64,000 nucleotides of DNA from Trichoplax adhaerens (GCF_000150275.1 NW_002060950.1:1290106-1354105), one strand, 5' to 3'; numbered from the stretch's first letter, positions 12,572-27,552 are shown. Notes: generated by a model not told the origin, from the sequence alone. Numbers and translations are program-made.

Positions 12572-15500
12572 GTCCATAGTCTGCAAATCATGGTAGACAG
12601 AAGTTCAATAACCGCAAGATGATGCAAACTGCTTATTTTCTGCATATTAACATTTATATTAAGGATATACATATAATCAAGTTTAGTTTCCACACTATCG
12701 ACGAAGGTTCATTTTCACTTCTTATCTGAACTAACCAGCTCAATTTTGTAAATTGAATAAAATGGAAGCTAGCTTTATTTATAAAACATTGAAATTCCGG
12801 CTGTATTATAAATTATAAATGGCGCAGTAAAGTTCACTATTTAAAGCTTCATTTATCCTTTCAATAACTATCTTTCGGTGAGACAATTACTTTGCTATTG
12901 AATACTTTAGAAGATAACTCTAGAAGAGTGAAAATAATAGCAAGTCATTATCGTATAGAAAATAAACGTATTCTCTAACTGCCTTTGCCTAAGGCGCCTA
13001 CGCCAAAGATTCGATAGGAATTGCAAAGTTAAAATGGAGTTAAATCGCATGATATTTATCTATATTACTGGTGAGGTATTTAAAATGAAAATCTACTCCT
13101 AATGATAAGCCAATAGTATTACTGTAACACTATTAGTATTATCCAATAGGGCATAAGAAACTACTCAGATGAAATAATTCCTAAATCTAAAAATTTAACT
13201 TCGATATTAGTTTGTTCATCATTATCTCTGCACGTGATATTTTAACAAACTCTTATTTCTTGACTATTTCGTAACAAGTATGATTTCAATGCATTTCAAT
13301 TTTTTAGCCATGGGTTATTTACATTTCTCAATTTAGCGGTGTACGTCATAAAAAATTTTCATTCTGTATTTTATGTGTGTTCGACAGCAAAGATTTTCAG
13401 AAGGTTATTTAATCATAACGAACAATTGCATTCATTCATGATTAATTTTCTTTTCATTGCCTGATCGGGAGCAGCCTATGTAGTAAATTATTCAATGCTA
13501 TTTTCTATCCATTATTGATATATTAACAGCCAAGGTACCTCTATTATATTATCTCGATAATAACATCACTTATAGGGATTGATAAATTATTAAATAGTAC
13601 ATAAAACTGAATTATATTCTGATGATTACCTAAGATACTTCGGTTCGGATTAACAAATACCGTATATAATTAATAGATCTTTGTTTGTACAGTAGCTAGC
13701 TGAAATTAGTATTATCGTCTTTGGAATTAGCACGGTACAGGAAAGTAGTGATACTTGATGAAATTCGGCTATTAAGAGCTGTATATTTATAGCATAGTAG
13801 TTAAAGAGCAGTTTCATCACAGAAAATGGATTCTTCATTGAAAATAACACATTAAAACAAAACCTAGAAGTAGAGCTAAAAATAACAGTGACCATTAGCA
13901 AGAGCATTCAATTCGTTTTTTAATTCATATCATGTACTTCCATAATGTTATAGTTTACGTAATATGTAAAACAGGAAGTAAATGATATATCATCTTTTTC
14001 TTGATTATCAAGACTAACCTGCCGTAAAAACATCGTAATCTTGCTGTAAAAGAACATTATTAGATAATAGATGCCATATCGATGTAATGCTAATCGCTAA
14101 ATAACGAAAAAATTTCCATCATTATCCTAGATAAGGATGGTCGCCTTCAAAAATATTAAATTCATGTTTGAATTATAGTCGTACATAGTTGAAGTATCAC
14201 AGTTTTACTTAAAATAGGAACAAATTTGAACAATAGCCATTCCATGTGAGGTACAGATTAAACGAAATAATGTTACTAAGCTGTTCAAATCATAACTTTA
14301 ATCATACAAGATTTTCATTTCTTCCTGAAAATAAAATGACCTAATATCCAATATTCCTCCAATATAATACGATAACAATTATTAAAGCTACGGCATCATA
14401 CTTTTAGCCATTCTGTCCTGCAATGGTAAGCTCAGTCCCAAACACGAGAAACTAATTAATTTCTACAGCCTTAGGTATGGGTCATCGCCTATAATATCAA
14501 CCACTGTTATACTTCTGTTTTAAGCATTTAATTTCAGCTATCGCTACTAATTTTAGAAAAGGGCTAAGGCTAACGGTGTCAGAGAGCTATACAAGCGATA
14601 TTTCGATTCACTAAGGTAAATCGAAATTTACATTCAAAATCTCCACCCTGATAGAGTTAAATCATTTAATATTCATACCACTACAAAGAAAAGATGGTCA
14701 ATTTTCAAAAGCTTCAAGTTCCTAAATATTAATATACGTGTACATTATCCATTAAAATTTTTATCCGTTAGTTTTCACCAAGTAATTTTTAACAGGTCAC
14801 GTAAATGGACTCTTTTGCAACTATGAAATCGAACCATTGGAAACCTCGATTCCTAAAGTAATGTTGTTATGGCCATGTATAAAATGTTATTTTTTGTGTG
14901 GGCTAGTTTACTAACAACGTTGCAGTTCTTGATTTTAAGTCTTCTATTTAGCGAAATGCACCGACAGTGTACCGCTAGGTTGACTCATTATGGATAACAT
15001 TCTATTATTACCATAGCACTAAATAGTCAGAAATAACATAACACGCTGAAGCATTAATAATGTATCTATTAATGGCTTATTTACTCATGTAAAATTCAAT
15101 AGCTTGCACCTGCTATGATTGTCTTTAAAAAGACTTGAAAATCAAAATTACCATCATAATACCAATAATGCGCTAGTTTACGTAATAAAAATTTAAACAA
15201 GTAATCATATAGTTATCTGTATAATTTTTCTTTTAAACGACAATACCAGTTTAATACTACGGTCTATCTATCTAATTATCGTTAGCCTATAATTGCAATG
15301 CATTTGATTGTAAATCAAGAATGTTGAGTCAACAAATATGTTAGCAATAGTTAAAGTTTGTCATTTTTCCCTAAAATCATTGTTTCGATGATTAATTGAC
15401 AACAAATTATAGACTATGTTCGCATCTGTATATAGTATAAAAAATGTACTACCAGCCAAATCCACACTGTAGTTATTTAATCTTGTACGTTTGTCTAATC

Positions 15501-18500
15501 CTTGTAGATCTATATTTGCACTAAGATCGAGTTTCAGAATTAGTGCGAGGATTTTCGCTTTTATGGTATAAAAAGATCGAGCATCTACCTATCAAGTTAT
15601 TAACTGAAGGAAATTCCGCCATACTTGAAGAAATAACGTTGAACGGATTAAATATAGGTTACAAGTGAGTAATACCAGGATTAATATTCAAATGTAGTTG
15701 TCTTGTATGATAGCGATTAACATTTTAATGACTAATTTAAGCTATTGTAGCGGTTAGCGTGAGGATTTAACTAATAAAAGTCAATTTGGGTCCATACTAA
15801 TGATAACAAATATTAAGCATTAGATTATACAGAATATATAAAACGGCATACAATATAGATAAGATCTATAAATCGGCGGATATGTGCTAGCACAGCACGT
15901 AAGGTAATCTAAGCAGTATCCTTAGTTCTTGGATTGAAACTCATTAATAATTTCGATTGATGATTAACCTCGCCATTGAAAATATTTCTACTTAGTCTTT
16001 ATATCACTAAAAGCTTATCATTAATATCCAACTAAAGCGTTACTTTTTTCATCAGTGAAATAAAATAAAGTCAATTAGAGGTGTACAGATGATAATAGTA
16101 AATTATTGTCTTGCCGTCCTTCCTATTTAGTTCCATAATTAGCGCTATATCAATTGCTATGACACTAAAACTAGTAATAGCTATGAATCACTACATCTAT
16201 ACTTCTGAATGCACGTCGTAAAAGTTGTTCTATCGCATATGGTTATTTTGTAATTTAGAACGTTTATGGATGCATAAAGTATGAGGCATAAATAACTCAA
16301 GTATTACCTTTTATAATTAATACTATCGGCATAAATTAAAATATTTTGGTATTTGATTAAGAAATTTTTCGATTTGATACAAAAGTGATCAGACTAATAT
16401 CAGCCTTAATTGAGATAATTTTGAATTTGAGAAATTTTTCCAATCGGTATAGTCAAAATGGCTCAACTGATATCACTGACCTCAATTAAGGTACGCGTAT
16501 TTCATTGAAAGAAGTTATTCGGATAGTTATAAAAATGACTCGACAGATGTCAATCTGGTAAATTTTAAAAAGAACAAGTTATCAGTGATGAATTTCTAAA
16601 CATCGCCAGCATCGACTCTAATTGGATCATTTCTCATATTATGTTGTACAATACAAGACATTTATAATATTGGCACCCAAATTGCTTACACTAACCGCTG
16701 AACTGGTAAAAATCATAATTTACGCTTTATTTTAGCTATTATTGTATACGAGTATTCTTAACCGTACTTATGATTCCTTTTTGATAGTAAATTGTAACTG
16801 TCGTTAAAATTATCGCTATGAATGCGATTCTTAGTTTTACTGGTTAGACTATGAAATAGAATTAAAGTAAAGAGGCTCCGAGAGATTTTTTAAGACAAAG
16901 CTTTAACAGTCGAAAGTACGCCAATGAAAGTCCTGTAACAGCTTAATATTAACGATGAGGCCTCGAAAGCAATCTGTATTGCTTCTAAAATATTTCTCAT
17001 GCAATTTTGTTCATTATGGAAGTAGATTTGATCTAACTTTCTTTACTGGTATAAATGTGCTTAGACATATTAGAAACTACTGATGAAATCTATAATAAAA
17101 TTAACGATCTAAGTAATGATTCTGAACGTAGACCAGCAGCTTTCGGTATCGTACTACAATATCATCTCTAACTTAAGCCGTACTATAAATAAAGAAATTA
17201 AGAATTACCCTCGTTAGCAGACAAACATGTGAGCAACATCGTACACATAGAGTTAATTACCAGAAGCATTTCTCATCTAGTTAATTTACTAGAAATTAAG
17301 TTTCGATCTTACTCCTATTTTATTGATGCAAACAATACATCATTATCTGATGATAATTAAAATATTATTAAAAATGTCAATAGCAAATTCTGGTAAAAAA
17401 GTTTTTCATAGACACATCAGAGATATTGTTCGAACTTATTCCTAAGTATAGCAGCGGGAAAAACCTATTATATACTAATATCTGAGCAAAATGAATCTAA
17501 TACAAGACGAATTTAATAACTAGAACTTGTAAATGTCTAATTGATACATGTAGATGATTGTTGTAGCAAGATGATGATGGAAAGCTAGACAATAATTTTA
17601 GTTTCTTTGATCTACCGCATCAATACTGAACGTATTATTTGATTTCTTGAATACAGAGAGGAGATCTTACGACAGTATTAAATAGAATTGAACGCATAAG
17701 GGTGCACAAAGATGGCAGTTTTTTCCTTAATATGCATATTAGACGCGAATTTTCAATTTGATTTCGAGGGTGATGATATTTGCTTTACTTTTGAGATGCG
17801 ACAAAACACCTTAAAACTAATCATTTTGAAGTGTTAACTTTAATTCCTGGATATTGGTGGTTGATTGTTGATATTTGTTGTCGTCAAGTAGTTAGAGGCA
17901 GGTGTAACTCGATTCACATTCAATCTTAATATTATTGCCATTGTCTATAATAGTATCGAAATCATAACTTAGTTGAACCATTCATGCTCGATTCCCATCG
18001 TTATCTGTAATTAGAACTGGCAAGAAATCTTGTGCAAAACAAAGTCAGTACTATAGCTTATATCATGATACTAGCAAATATTTCTTCCAGTTTTAATTGC
18101 GATTGGGCGTAGGATTAGTTTAGCCATGGATCATCTTTGATTACAACACTGCCTCGCTCATTATCAATACTTCAACATGAGCATTTTTCGGCCATGGTAC
18201 CGTTAATGGCTTTTTAAATTTTTAATAGATATAGCAGATTAAAATATCTTTCACATATAGTTTGATCTAATAATTACGAAAGCAAATCGATTAGTATGAA
18301 AAACTAAACATGATTTTTACATAACTTGAGAGTATGTTTCATTCCAGGTGTAAAATGGAAATGTTTAAAAAATTATCTCACCGATGTTGTAAGCTACATT
18401 TTAGCTGTGAATACCACGGTAAAAATAATTATTCGTTTAATTACTCTTCACCTATCTCGATACTAATTGTTATCGTATCCCCTGCAATTCCTTTCTACTA

Positions 18501-20080
18501 CTCCTCTTTCATTTATCAATTAGCATTTTAAATGTTGCCAATTGTGATACAAATTGGAAGCCACCTTAATGCCTTACAGCATAAATATAGCGGCTAAATC
18601 AGAAAATTTTCGTCTCTTTTGTAATTAATTAAACGATTATTTACGGTATACGTAAAAGTTGGGGTTAATGTTTATGGGAAAGAATGGTATAAAATCATCC
18701 CATAATCTGAATTGGGTTATTCTTTAACGTTAAGATCAGATTTAAAATCTACTTATTTATTAAACGTAAGTAAGTTCGAATTACATTCGTGGTGATTAAA
18801 TTATGATTCAGTAGCAGCTGCTATTTTTGTAAATTTTTAATAAGAAAAAATCTTAAAGTACGGTAATCATTTGCGGCAGGATTACAGCTAAGAAAAATTT
18901 TATTGCAGTCTTAACAATGAATTATATTTTGCTTAAATTTATTCCGTAGCAAAGAGTACAGATTATGTAGCAAATTAATAGATATTTTAGACCTCTCCTG
19001 ATGACTGATCATCTATAATTAATATTCTAATTTTTTAAGTCTATATTTGAAGAAAATCAAGTAGTAATTTTAATTTTTTATCGTCAGAATTTATATTAAT
19101 ACATAGAGGTCGTTTATGTATTAAAGACGCGGTTGGGAAGTATATTTTGTATAAGAAAACAAGTAAAATTTAAATACTGCGATGAATTATAAAAACAAGT
19201 CTAAACTATCATTACTAGAGTTCGATGCACTCTAATCATAAACTTTACACAAATAAGTGCACGCGGTAACCATTTAGAACAGAACTATTTAAATAAGCTT
19301 TATATGCAATACACATATTGCAAATGAATAACTATGATTGCATATAAAATTTGTGAAAGAAATATTTCCGGCATTTACATCTATCACTATCCTATAATAT
19401 CTATAGAACTACGGTTTGAATATAAAATTTAGTGAAGAGATCTCAAAGAATTATTACTACCCTGCCATATAATAATATCTTCAACTTGATTAAAATAAAT
19501 GCCTGAAATTTACTGTCATAATCCAATTTTATATTGTCATGCTATACGATTTTGCTGGTTATTTTACTCGGTAAAACAATAATCTCCTAATGATAAATAG
19601 AAAATGATACATTTCTGTCTTTGATGCTTAGATCAAGTTGTTGCCAATTCTTTTACGACCACTTATTAATCGAGAAAGGTTTTAAATTACTGTACTCTTC
19701 CAGAGGAAGGTATTTTATTACACTCTAGATAATCATCCAACCATTTACAATTCCTTACCTGCTGTAATTAAATTTTCGGCATAAAATAATTAAGGTTATA
19801 TCTTGATTTATACTAGGGATTTTTAAATCGATGTTTTATCCATTCAATTAGTTTTAATATGGAATCCCTTATGAAATTAAAAAGACATCAAAATAGTAGT
19901 TTATGTATATATAAGTTTTGATAAATTTTAAAAGAATACTATTATTTTCTATCTTAAACGGTCATGTGAATGGGTAAATGATTTCTTACATTCAGCTATA
20001 GTATAATACGCCTGTAGCGATTGTTTCATGTACTTAGGACTTCCTTTTTTTTTGATAAAAAAAGTCCAATTAGAAGCTGT
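12572..20080. other. Gene-poor intergenic region
   Basis: About 7.5 kb of AT-rich sequence. Open stretches are short, isolated and match no family I recognise. No repeat family seen elsewhere in the window was noticed here. Confidence 0.45.
12756..12761 (+). terminator. Candidate poly(A) signal of the dehydrogenase gene
   Basis: An AATAAA hexamer lies about 185 bases past the TAG of the dehydrogenase on the same strand. The assignment is positional only. Confidence 0.4.
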
Positions 20081-20130
20081 NNNNNNNNNNNNNNNNNNNN
20101 NNNNNNNNNNNNNNNNNNNNNNNNNNNNNN
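20081..20130. other. Assembly gap (50 N)
   Basis: Fifty N characters. The sequence immediately to the right is an LTR fragment present elsewhere in the window, so the gap was probably caused by that repeat. Confidence 0.95.
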
Positions 20131-20356
20131 AGAAATAGATATCTAAATTTGGTTAATATATTATAGTGATAATATATTACAACTAGTTACTTACAATAGG
20201 AATTACTCTAATTATAAATGTGTTACAGTAAATTTAATGCTGTGCTGTGCTGTAATGTGCACTAAAATGATTCTGTGAATGGACATGTTGTAGTCTGACT
20301 GTGAAGAATTAGTTAGTAGATGTTCTCACCTAAGTATTTTTATAAGATGACTTGTG
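20131..20356 (+). mobile_element. Truncated LTR, family B
   Basis: This segment matches the reverse complement of the complete family B LTR at 56855-57297 over roughly its first half, starting at the AGAAATAGATATC stretch. The match stops abruptly after GATGACTTGTG. The left end is lost in the gap, and the promoter and poly(A) half of the LTR is missing. Confidence 0.7.
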
Positions 20357-23300
20357 CATTACTTACATTTTAATATAGTATAACATATTTCAACTAAATA
20401 GCTATCTAGGAACATAAAGTGGTAGTAAATCAACTGCGATTGTAAATCAATGATATATACATACACACTGAATATAGATATGGTAGTAAATGCATGATTA
20501 CAGAATAGCACCTTCCATTAAGTAATACACTTGCTAAATGTTAACATTTGTGGTATGTAATCACTACATCAGTTACATAATTGTTCAGTCTACGTTCACA
20601 ATCAAATATGGAAACGAATATAGCAATTTCCGGCGAAATAATCAATGAAGGAAGATTTGCGGGATGTTTATCAAATCATCGAGTCAGTTATAGCGCCTCA
20701 CGCAAAGTTAGACCTTCAAAATAGACTCTATTGTATCACGAAATAGCTAAATATTACTTCAATGACCCAAAATGTCTCTTAAATTGAAATAACATTACCG
20801 TGACAAGCTATAACAAAAATGGCATTGTATTTTAGTCTACTGTAAATAATATTCAAGTTAGACTAATTATAAAGAACCTTCAGACGACATTTGTCGTGGA
20901 AGATATTACTTCTAAATATCAGATTGATGTAAGCTAAAACCATGATTAAAGGTTCATTGCAGCAAATTTAATCATAAATTTCTATTAAATAGAAATTTAA
21001 CTTGGAAACACAACAGTGAAAGCTTTAAAGCTTTAATGTATTTTTTATTACATAAATCGCACAAAATCAAGGAAATCAAATGTTTTTCCTCTATTTTCTC
21101 GAGTTCTTCTCGTTAATAGTTAATTAGATGAAAGATTACAGCACAAACTTTTAAAAGACACGTATTCGAGATGCGATCATGAATAAAGTGGGGATTGACC
21201 ATTTGATCAGCATGATCATACGGTATTCTTAGAAGCTGAATAATTTTTAAATAGTAATTTAATATTTTAATAATCAAATTAATTTTATGACATATTGCAA
21301 AGTTATTGTACACCATGATAATGTATTAACTGTATCTGTCACCGATTATCCATTCATGCACTAATATTTTGAATAAATCCCTTTCCTCAAGTATAAGATG
21401 TCAGTCCATTCTCTGATTTATACAATGTAATAAAAGGTTACTTTCTTATTCGATTGAACTTGACATAACTTTACTGAAGGTATGGTAGATAAATTTAACA
21501 CGCAGGAAGAGTTAAAAACATAAGATAATATATTTCAACGGAAGATAACGTACCGCTTATTTTACGTCAAGACTTCTTAATTGGAATGTTTTATTGAATA
21601 TTTTAGTAATCATTCACCTGATTTATGGTACATTTCAATGTTATTACTGCTAATTAAATTAATCATTTATTACCATTCTACACGTTATTCTACATGATTC
21701 ACGCAAATTTACGTATGCAGTCCATACTAAGGAGACAAAACCAAAATATTATCTTGATTGGTAAATAAATAATATTTTCGCAGATTATATCTTACATCTA
21801 CTTAATTTATAACGAAATTATTTGAAAAATAATGGCATAATCTGTCCTTCTTATAAGCAGTTAAAAAATTTTAGATATGATTGTATATTCATATAAAATT
21901 AATACATAAATTAAAAGTATTTTAAATAGCCCAAATGATGCATATATCCTCCATAAGTAAAGACTTATTAGTATTGAATACAAAATGCCACTGGGCAAAA
22001 TTATATTACGATCACGATGAATAATGAATTCTTCTCAATGCCACTTTAAATATATCGATAACAGGTATATCAATACGTCTTTCTATTTACTATATGATAG
22101 GCTAGTATCTATCAAAACAGAAAGCTGAGTTAAAGGTTCAGTTTAATTCATATCAGCTATTGATGCGCTAATTTGAAGTTGTAAATATAGCATCTGCCCC
22201 CAGCTATAAGCGTGATAGGAAGTGCTTTTACTATTCATAATTTATTTATGTCTGTAAATAAGTGGTTTTTACCGACATACAATTAATCCACAGTATTTAA
22301 ATAAATTTCTTACGCTCGTTTATTGAATATATGAATAAAATATGCAAGTTATCGACGTAAATACCATATTTATTTCATTAGCTGTCATCTATCAGTTCAA
22401 AATCAAAATTCTCAATACCTACGTTACCGCTGAAATTTTAAGTCATCATATATTTGGAGATATAATAATAAATAGCTAGAACTAATATATAATGATACGA
22501 GATGGATAAATATCTTATAATGATATTTAATTATAATTTTCAGTTGATTTAGAAAATATTTACTTTATAGTATTAATTTTAGTAGCTTAATTTTTCACGA
22601 AAACCATTAGAGCTACTATTAATTATAATTCTGTGATAATTTAAGAAACACATATCATAACGACACCCATTAGACGCCTTGTTTTTTATGATGAATATTA
22701 GTCATCCTTATAGGAATAATAAGCTATCTTATGAATAGCTTTATAACAATAGAAGAATTGGTAACAAAATAGAATTACATGTTATCATTCTGATTATAAT
22801 CATCCATCAGAAGCTAAAAGTGTAACAAAGCCTGCTTTGCTAGAACAATTCTGAAACTTCAATCTTCCCTATATATAAATTTTCATGCCAAATGACGCGT
22901 ATATTAATTATGGAAATTTATTTGTCGCGTGTCATCAATGATTACTATCGAAAATGCTATCAGGGATAATAAAGAATAAATTTTTGTTGTTTTTCTGTTA
23001 ATTTAACAACCATAGCTCAACTTAATCGACACGAGAAATTCAATCGGAAACTCCCAAAATTACTTCATTTCGAACGTTATTGCAGGTAAATTCCTACTTT
23101 ATCTAATGGTATTCAATAGTGATTCATCATACCGATCAAATCCCAAGTTTCCGATACCTTACAAAAATATTACTACTCCTCTTCTAAGCGTAATAATGAT
23201 AGTATAAGCAAATGGGTAATATTATAAATTTTAAATTAAACTTAAAGAGCGGGTGTAAATATAGTTCAAATAATTCAAACTCGAATTAAAATATTCTGAA

Positions 23301-23619
23301 AATAATAGAATGAATACAATAAATTTTGGGTTTAAACGTCTAATTTACTTTATAAATTTGCAAGTTAGAAATATCTATTTGACTTTAAAATTTTGTAAAA
23401 ACATCAAATTAAGAAGAGCAACTTACTCATTCCTTTGGCCTACAACAATAGATGTGATCTTGTAAAGCTTTCTAATAAATATACTATTTAACAATCAGTT
23501 TCTCTTAATAGGTAATACGTATATTTATCATCATTAGCACCATACCTGATAGGTGAGATTAATATCACCATAAATCCAAAATCATACCTAAAGCATATCC
23601 ATATCTCGTACAAATTAGC
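20357..23619. other. Intergenic region upstream of the first GPCR
   Basis: About 3.3 kb of AT-rich sequence with no recognised gene, RNA or repeat. It must include the promoter of the GPCR at 23620, but I see no distinctive element. Confidence 0.4.
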
Positions 23620-24573
23620 ATGTATCATGGTCAAAGTAATTATAGCGACTATATCAACGGAAATTACAGTGGCGTTCCAATATCAGAAGTAGAGCAGACA
23701 TTACGTGCTGCAGCATATACTTTTACTGCACTAACAGGCTTAATTGGTAATACAATCGTCTTGATCATATTTTATCAAAGCCCTAGCCTTCGTGTACCAG
23801 TCAACTATCACTTAATAAATATTGCCATTGTTGATATTATTACATGCTTATCTCGTCAAATATTTAATATTATCGGTGTAGTTACGAATGGTTGGCCATA
23901 TGGTAAAGACTGGTGTGATATTAATGGTTTTATGCAAACATTATGTTATTTATTAACGGTTATGTCACTCTTGGCCATTGCAGTTTCTCGTTACATGGTT
24001 ATTGTGCATAGACGCTCTGTCAGTCATAAGCAAGTTTGTATCACGATAATTATCATCTGGATCTATTCACTTGTTCATTCCTTGTTGCCAATTATAAAGT
24101 GGAATCGATATTTCTATCATAAGAAAGAATTTGCTTGCGTTCCAGATTACAAGTATGAACTTACATATCCTTTATTTTGCGTTATAGCTGACTTTTTAAT
24201 ACCGCAAATAATTATTAACTATTGTTATCTAAAAATTTACTTGATTGCAAGAAATAATAGCTTAAAAGTATTTAATAAATCAGCACGACTGGATAAGATT
24301 CGCTACAATGTCAAGTTAACTCGAAATATGTTTTACGTCTTTCTTGCTTTTTTAATCTGTTATATACCTTATAGTATATCGATGTTATTTATTTCACCCT
24401 TTGGAATTGAATTTCCAGCCTGGTATATTTGGTTTTGCGGTTGGTTAGTTAATTTAAATAGCTCTATCAATCCGATATTATATTACTTTATTTTTCGACG
24501 CTTTCGCCAATTATATATTGCAATGTTATGCAAATGTAATTGCAAGATTGCACCCGAAGTTAGCCTGCGATAA
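23620..24573 (+). CDS. Rhodopsin-class (class A) GPCR, single exon, 317 aa
   Basis: A complete receptor with seven hydrophobic segments at about residues 30-52, 62-86, 98-129, 140-158, 182-210, 236-259 and 267-292. Class A landmarks are Asn44 (TM1), Asp72 (TM2), the Cys99-Cys173 disulfide pair, Pro250 in TM6 and NPILY at 284-288. The short N-tail has glycosylation sites at Asn7 and Asn15. The DRY motif reads SRY (123-125). The second loop WNRY...C-PDY resembles opsins, but Asn278 replaces the retinal-binding lysine. The C-tail is short, with a CKCNC cluster (304-308) that could be lipidated. Ligand and G protein are unknown. It is the most diverged member of the family here and the only one on the plus strand. 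Confidence 0.92.
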   Translation: MYHGQSNYSDYINGNYSGVPISEVEQTLRAAAYTFTALTGLIGNTIVLIIFYQSPSLRVPVNYHLINIAIVDIITCLSRQIFNIIGVVTNGWPYGKDWCDINGFMQTLCYLLTVMSLLAIAVSRYMVIVHRRSVSHKQVCITIIIIWIYSLVHSLLPIIKWNRYFYHKKEFACVPDYKYELTYPLFCVIADFLIPQIIINYCYLKIYLIARNNSLKVFNKSARLDKIRYNVKLTRNMFYVFLAFLICYIPYSISMLFISPFGIEFPAWYIWFCGWLVNLNSSINPILYYFIFRRFRQLYIAMLCKCNCKIAPEVSLR

Positions 24574-26942
24574 ATGTATATGTATGAGTAGTGTACTTCC
24601 TTTGCTGTTTTAATTTGCTATCAATGAAGTTAATATTCATCATTATAACAATTGCTAGTCAAGAGTATGAACTTACTCGTTTTACCTAATTATCATTACA
24701 TCTACTTCTCTGTTATCTAATCGTTATTTAAACACACTACGTTTATAGAGAATTTTATTGACATACCTATATTAGTAGTACCATTATAATTACTATACTT
24801 GTAAGTCATCATTTAAGAGAATGCCGTAAATCAATTTTAATTTGAAAGTAGATTTACTTCTTACCAATAATAATGATTTTAACCTTGCAAGGTTAAATCG
24901 ACCTAGTAAGAAATAGTGCCATATCAAACACGTACACTCGTACAGGATACATGTACATATACTTGTTGATTACCAGAATTACGAGTATCAGCTAGCATTT
25001 GTTAATAAAAGGAATTTTTTGATGCTTAGTTAAAAATGTCATTCATTCCGCTTTTCACACTGTTACATCTAGTTATACTCGACAAATAATGTAGTATATC
25101 CTTTGCATTGCATACGATACAGTACTTCTAAGATGATGCATGGATAATATCTGATGTTATTCTACAGTATCCTATTCGTAAAAAAATACCTCTAGTAAAT
25201 ATAACACCATTCTTACTATACAAATCTCTAGCTGATGTCACTTTTTACTTACGTTATTTCAATCTAGTAAATCGAAATTTATCTAATGAATGGAACGCTA
25301 AAAAGTGCGGCAGATAGGCTCTCAGTGAAATTATGCAGGTGGGAAGTTTAAGGAAATTTCCATAATAGCCTGCGTTACTCACTAGACCGTTTCAAATTAA
25401 TCCTTAAGGACTGGAGTCAAATGAATACAATACTGTTCCATTTTCTTCATTCTATCCATTATAACATTTATTACAATAGCAAAAATTGCATATTCAAATA
25501 GTTTTTATTGCTAAAAAATACCTACACACAGCATGTAACTAAAGATCATCATTTTGTGTTTTTGCTCAAGGTATAATTGTTAAAGTAATAATAGTAATTG
25601 TGAAAGAAATAAAGTACGCTTTCATGTGTGTAAAAAAGAGACTTGAACTATTTGGAAAATTGACATTAAAACCATATAACTTAGTAAAAGAAGAAAATAT
25701 CGGAATGATAAGCTAGCATAAATGGTATTATTTTAAAAGTGCGATATGTGATTAGAGTTTGAGGAACCGAAGACTAATCTGCATAATTGTATTTAAAAAA
25801 AAACAATAGATAAACTATACAGCATACCTGAGAGAAGAATGATCAAACGAGAATCATTTTTATCCGTTGATATTGTAAATATCTCAGATTCGGTAGTGCT
25901 ATTAATGTCAATATAGTGATATAAATGATAAATGCTATAAAAGTAAGTGGATATGGGAATAGCTGTAAGATTAGTGCTACGCTGGCCTATACAGTGTCAT
26001 ATATGCGTATACTGCCATTCGTTGGCAAGGACTGAGCGATGAGAAGTGCGGTAGTCTCTAGGGGTATGTATTTTTCTCACCTATTTCTTTCGTATTTCGT
26101 TATTGCGGCTATTTTATTCTTAATGAGTATTACAGTCGTATCTTTGTGTTGCAATAATCTCAGTATATGGCATAAATTGTTTTTACATTAGCTGGAAATG
26201 GAGAATACGTTTCTACGTATGAGAAATAGGCTGATATGAAGATATCCATGAGTATCAAATTACAGTGTACTAATAAAGATAACAGATGTGCTACAGCGCA
26301 TTATAAAGAAAATTCCTTAACATAGCTCACTCAAGGCCAATGTCTTACTATTGCGTTGATACAAAATTAATTTTATTTTTACTTCAAAGATAATCAAAAT
26401 GAAACATTTTAATAGATGTCATTCGTTCGTTACACAGTAGGACCAGCGTACAGTGCTAGATATATAAAAGAGTACATAAAATATCATTGAACAATATCCA
26501 AATTATTTTGCATTGTTGCTGCTCTGTATTGGATTTCAAGATGCACTTTTAATTAATAGTTGTCCCTACTATGCAAACTTTCACCTTTCATAATGCACAT
26601 CTGAGAAAGGCTGTCCAATATCCATTCGTTAGGATTGAGATATGAGCATCATGAATGAGTGAAAAGGTTGAAATTGAATTGCTTAATGATAAAAAGTAAT
26701 TGTATCACCTCGTAGTTGGATTAATTATGTTACAGAAGATGATCTGTTCCTCCAGTTTTCGATTTCAATTGGTAGATGGCATATATGATTGAACCTATCT
26801 CAACGTCTTATTATGCTAGAAAGAGTTGCTTTCTTTTTCTAATTTTTGACTTGTCACATTAAGATCTCACTCCAATCATTTTTTATTAGTTACTGCTGTT
26901 ATGTTACATGATGACTCTGAAGATTCATGACTCCATCGTCTG
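24574..26942. other. Intergenic region after the first GPCR
   Basis: About 2.4 kb. No gene is recognised. Toward the right end the sequence starts to look less AT-rich, just before the 152-bp tandem array. Confidence 0.4.
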
Positions 26943-27552
26943 TTCTGACATCGATGCAAAAATTTGAACATTTTGACCTGCATCGCTGCGGCCATCACTA
27001 TCACTGGCGTACAGTACCAGAAAGAAAAGATAGCCTACATTACAATTAAGTTCGTCAATCGTATTGCCATGTCTGCTTAGTCTCAGTCTTCAATGTTTTT
27101 ACTCTAAGCAAAAATTTTGACATTTTAACCTGCATCGCTGTGGCCATCACTATCACTGGCGTACAGTATCAGAAAGAAAAGATAGCCTACATTATAATTA
27201 TGTTCGTCAATCGTATTGCCATGTCTGCTTAGTCTCAGTCTTCTATGTTTTTACTCTAAGCAAAAATTTTGACATTTTAACCTGCATCGCTGCGGCCATC
27301 ACTATCTTTGACGAACAGTACCAGAAAAAAAAGATAGCCTACATTAGAATTAAGCTCGTCAATGGTATTGCTATGTCTGCTTAGTCTCAGACTTTTATGT
27401 CCTTACTCTATGCAAAAATCTGGACATTTTGACCTGCATCGCTATCCTTGGCGTACGGTACCAGAAAGAAAAGATAGCTTACATTACTGTACAATTAAGT
27501 TCGTCTATGGTATTGCCATGTCTGCTTAGTCTCAGTCTTCTATGTCCTTAAA
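26943..27552. repeat. Tandem array, four copies of a 152-bp unit
   Basis: The motif CCTGCATCGCTG recurs at 26977, 27129 and 27281, with a shortened form at 27433: exactly 152 bp apart each time. Each unit also carries GCAAAAAT upstream, then GGCGTACAGTACCAG, GATAGCCTACATTA and GCCATGTCTGCTTAGTCTCAG. Units 1-3 are nearly identical. Unit 4 lacks about 14 bases of the GCGGCCATCACTAT stretch but has small insertions elsewhere. No reading frame runs through the array. It could be a short minisatellite. Confidence 0.88.
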
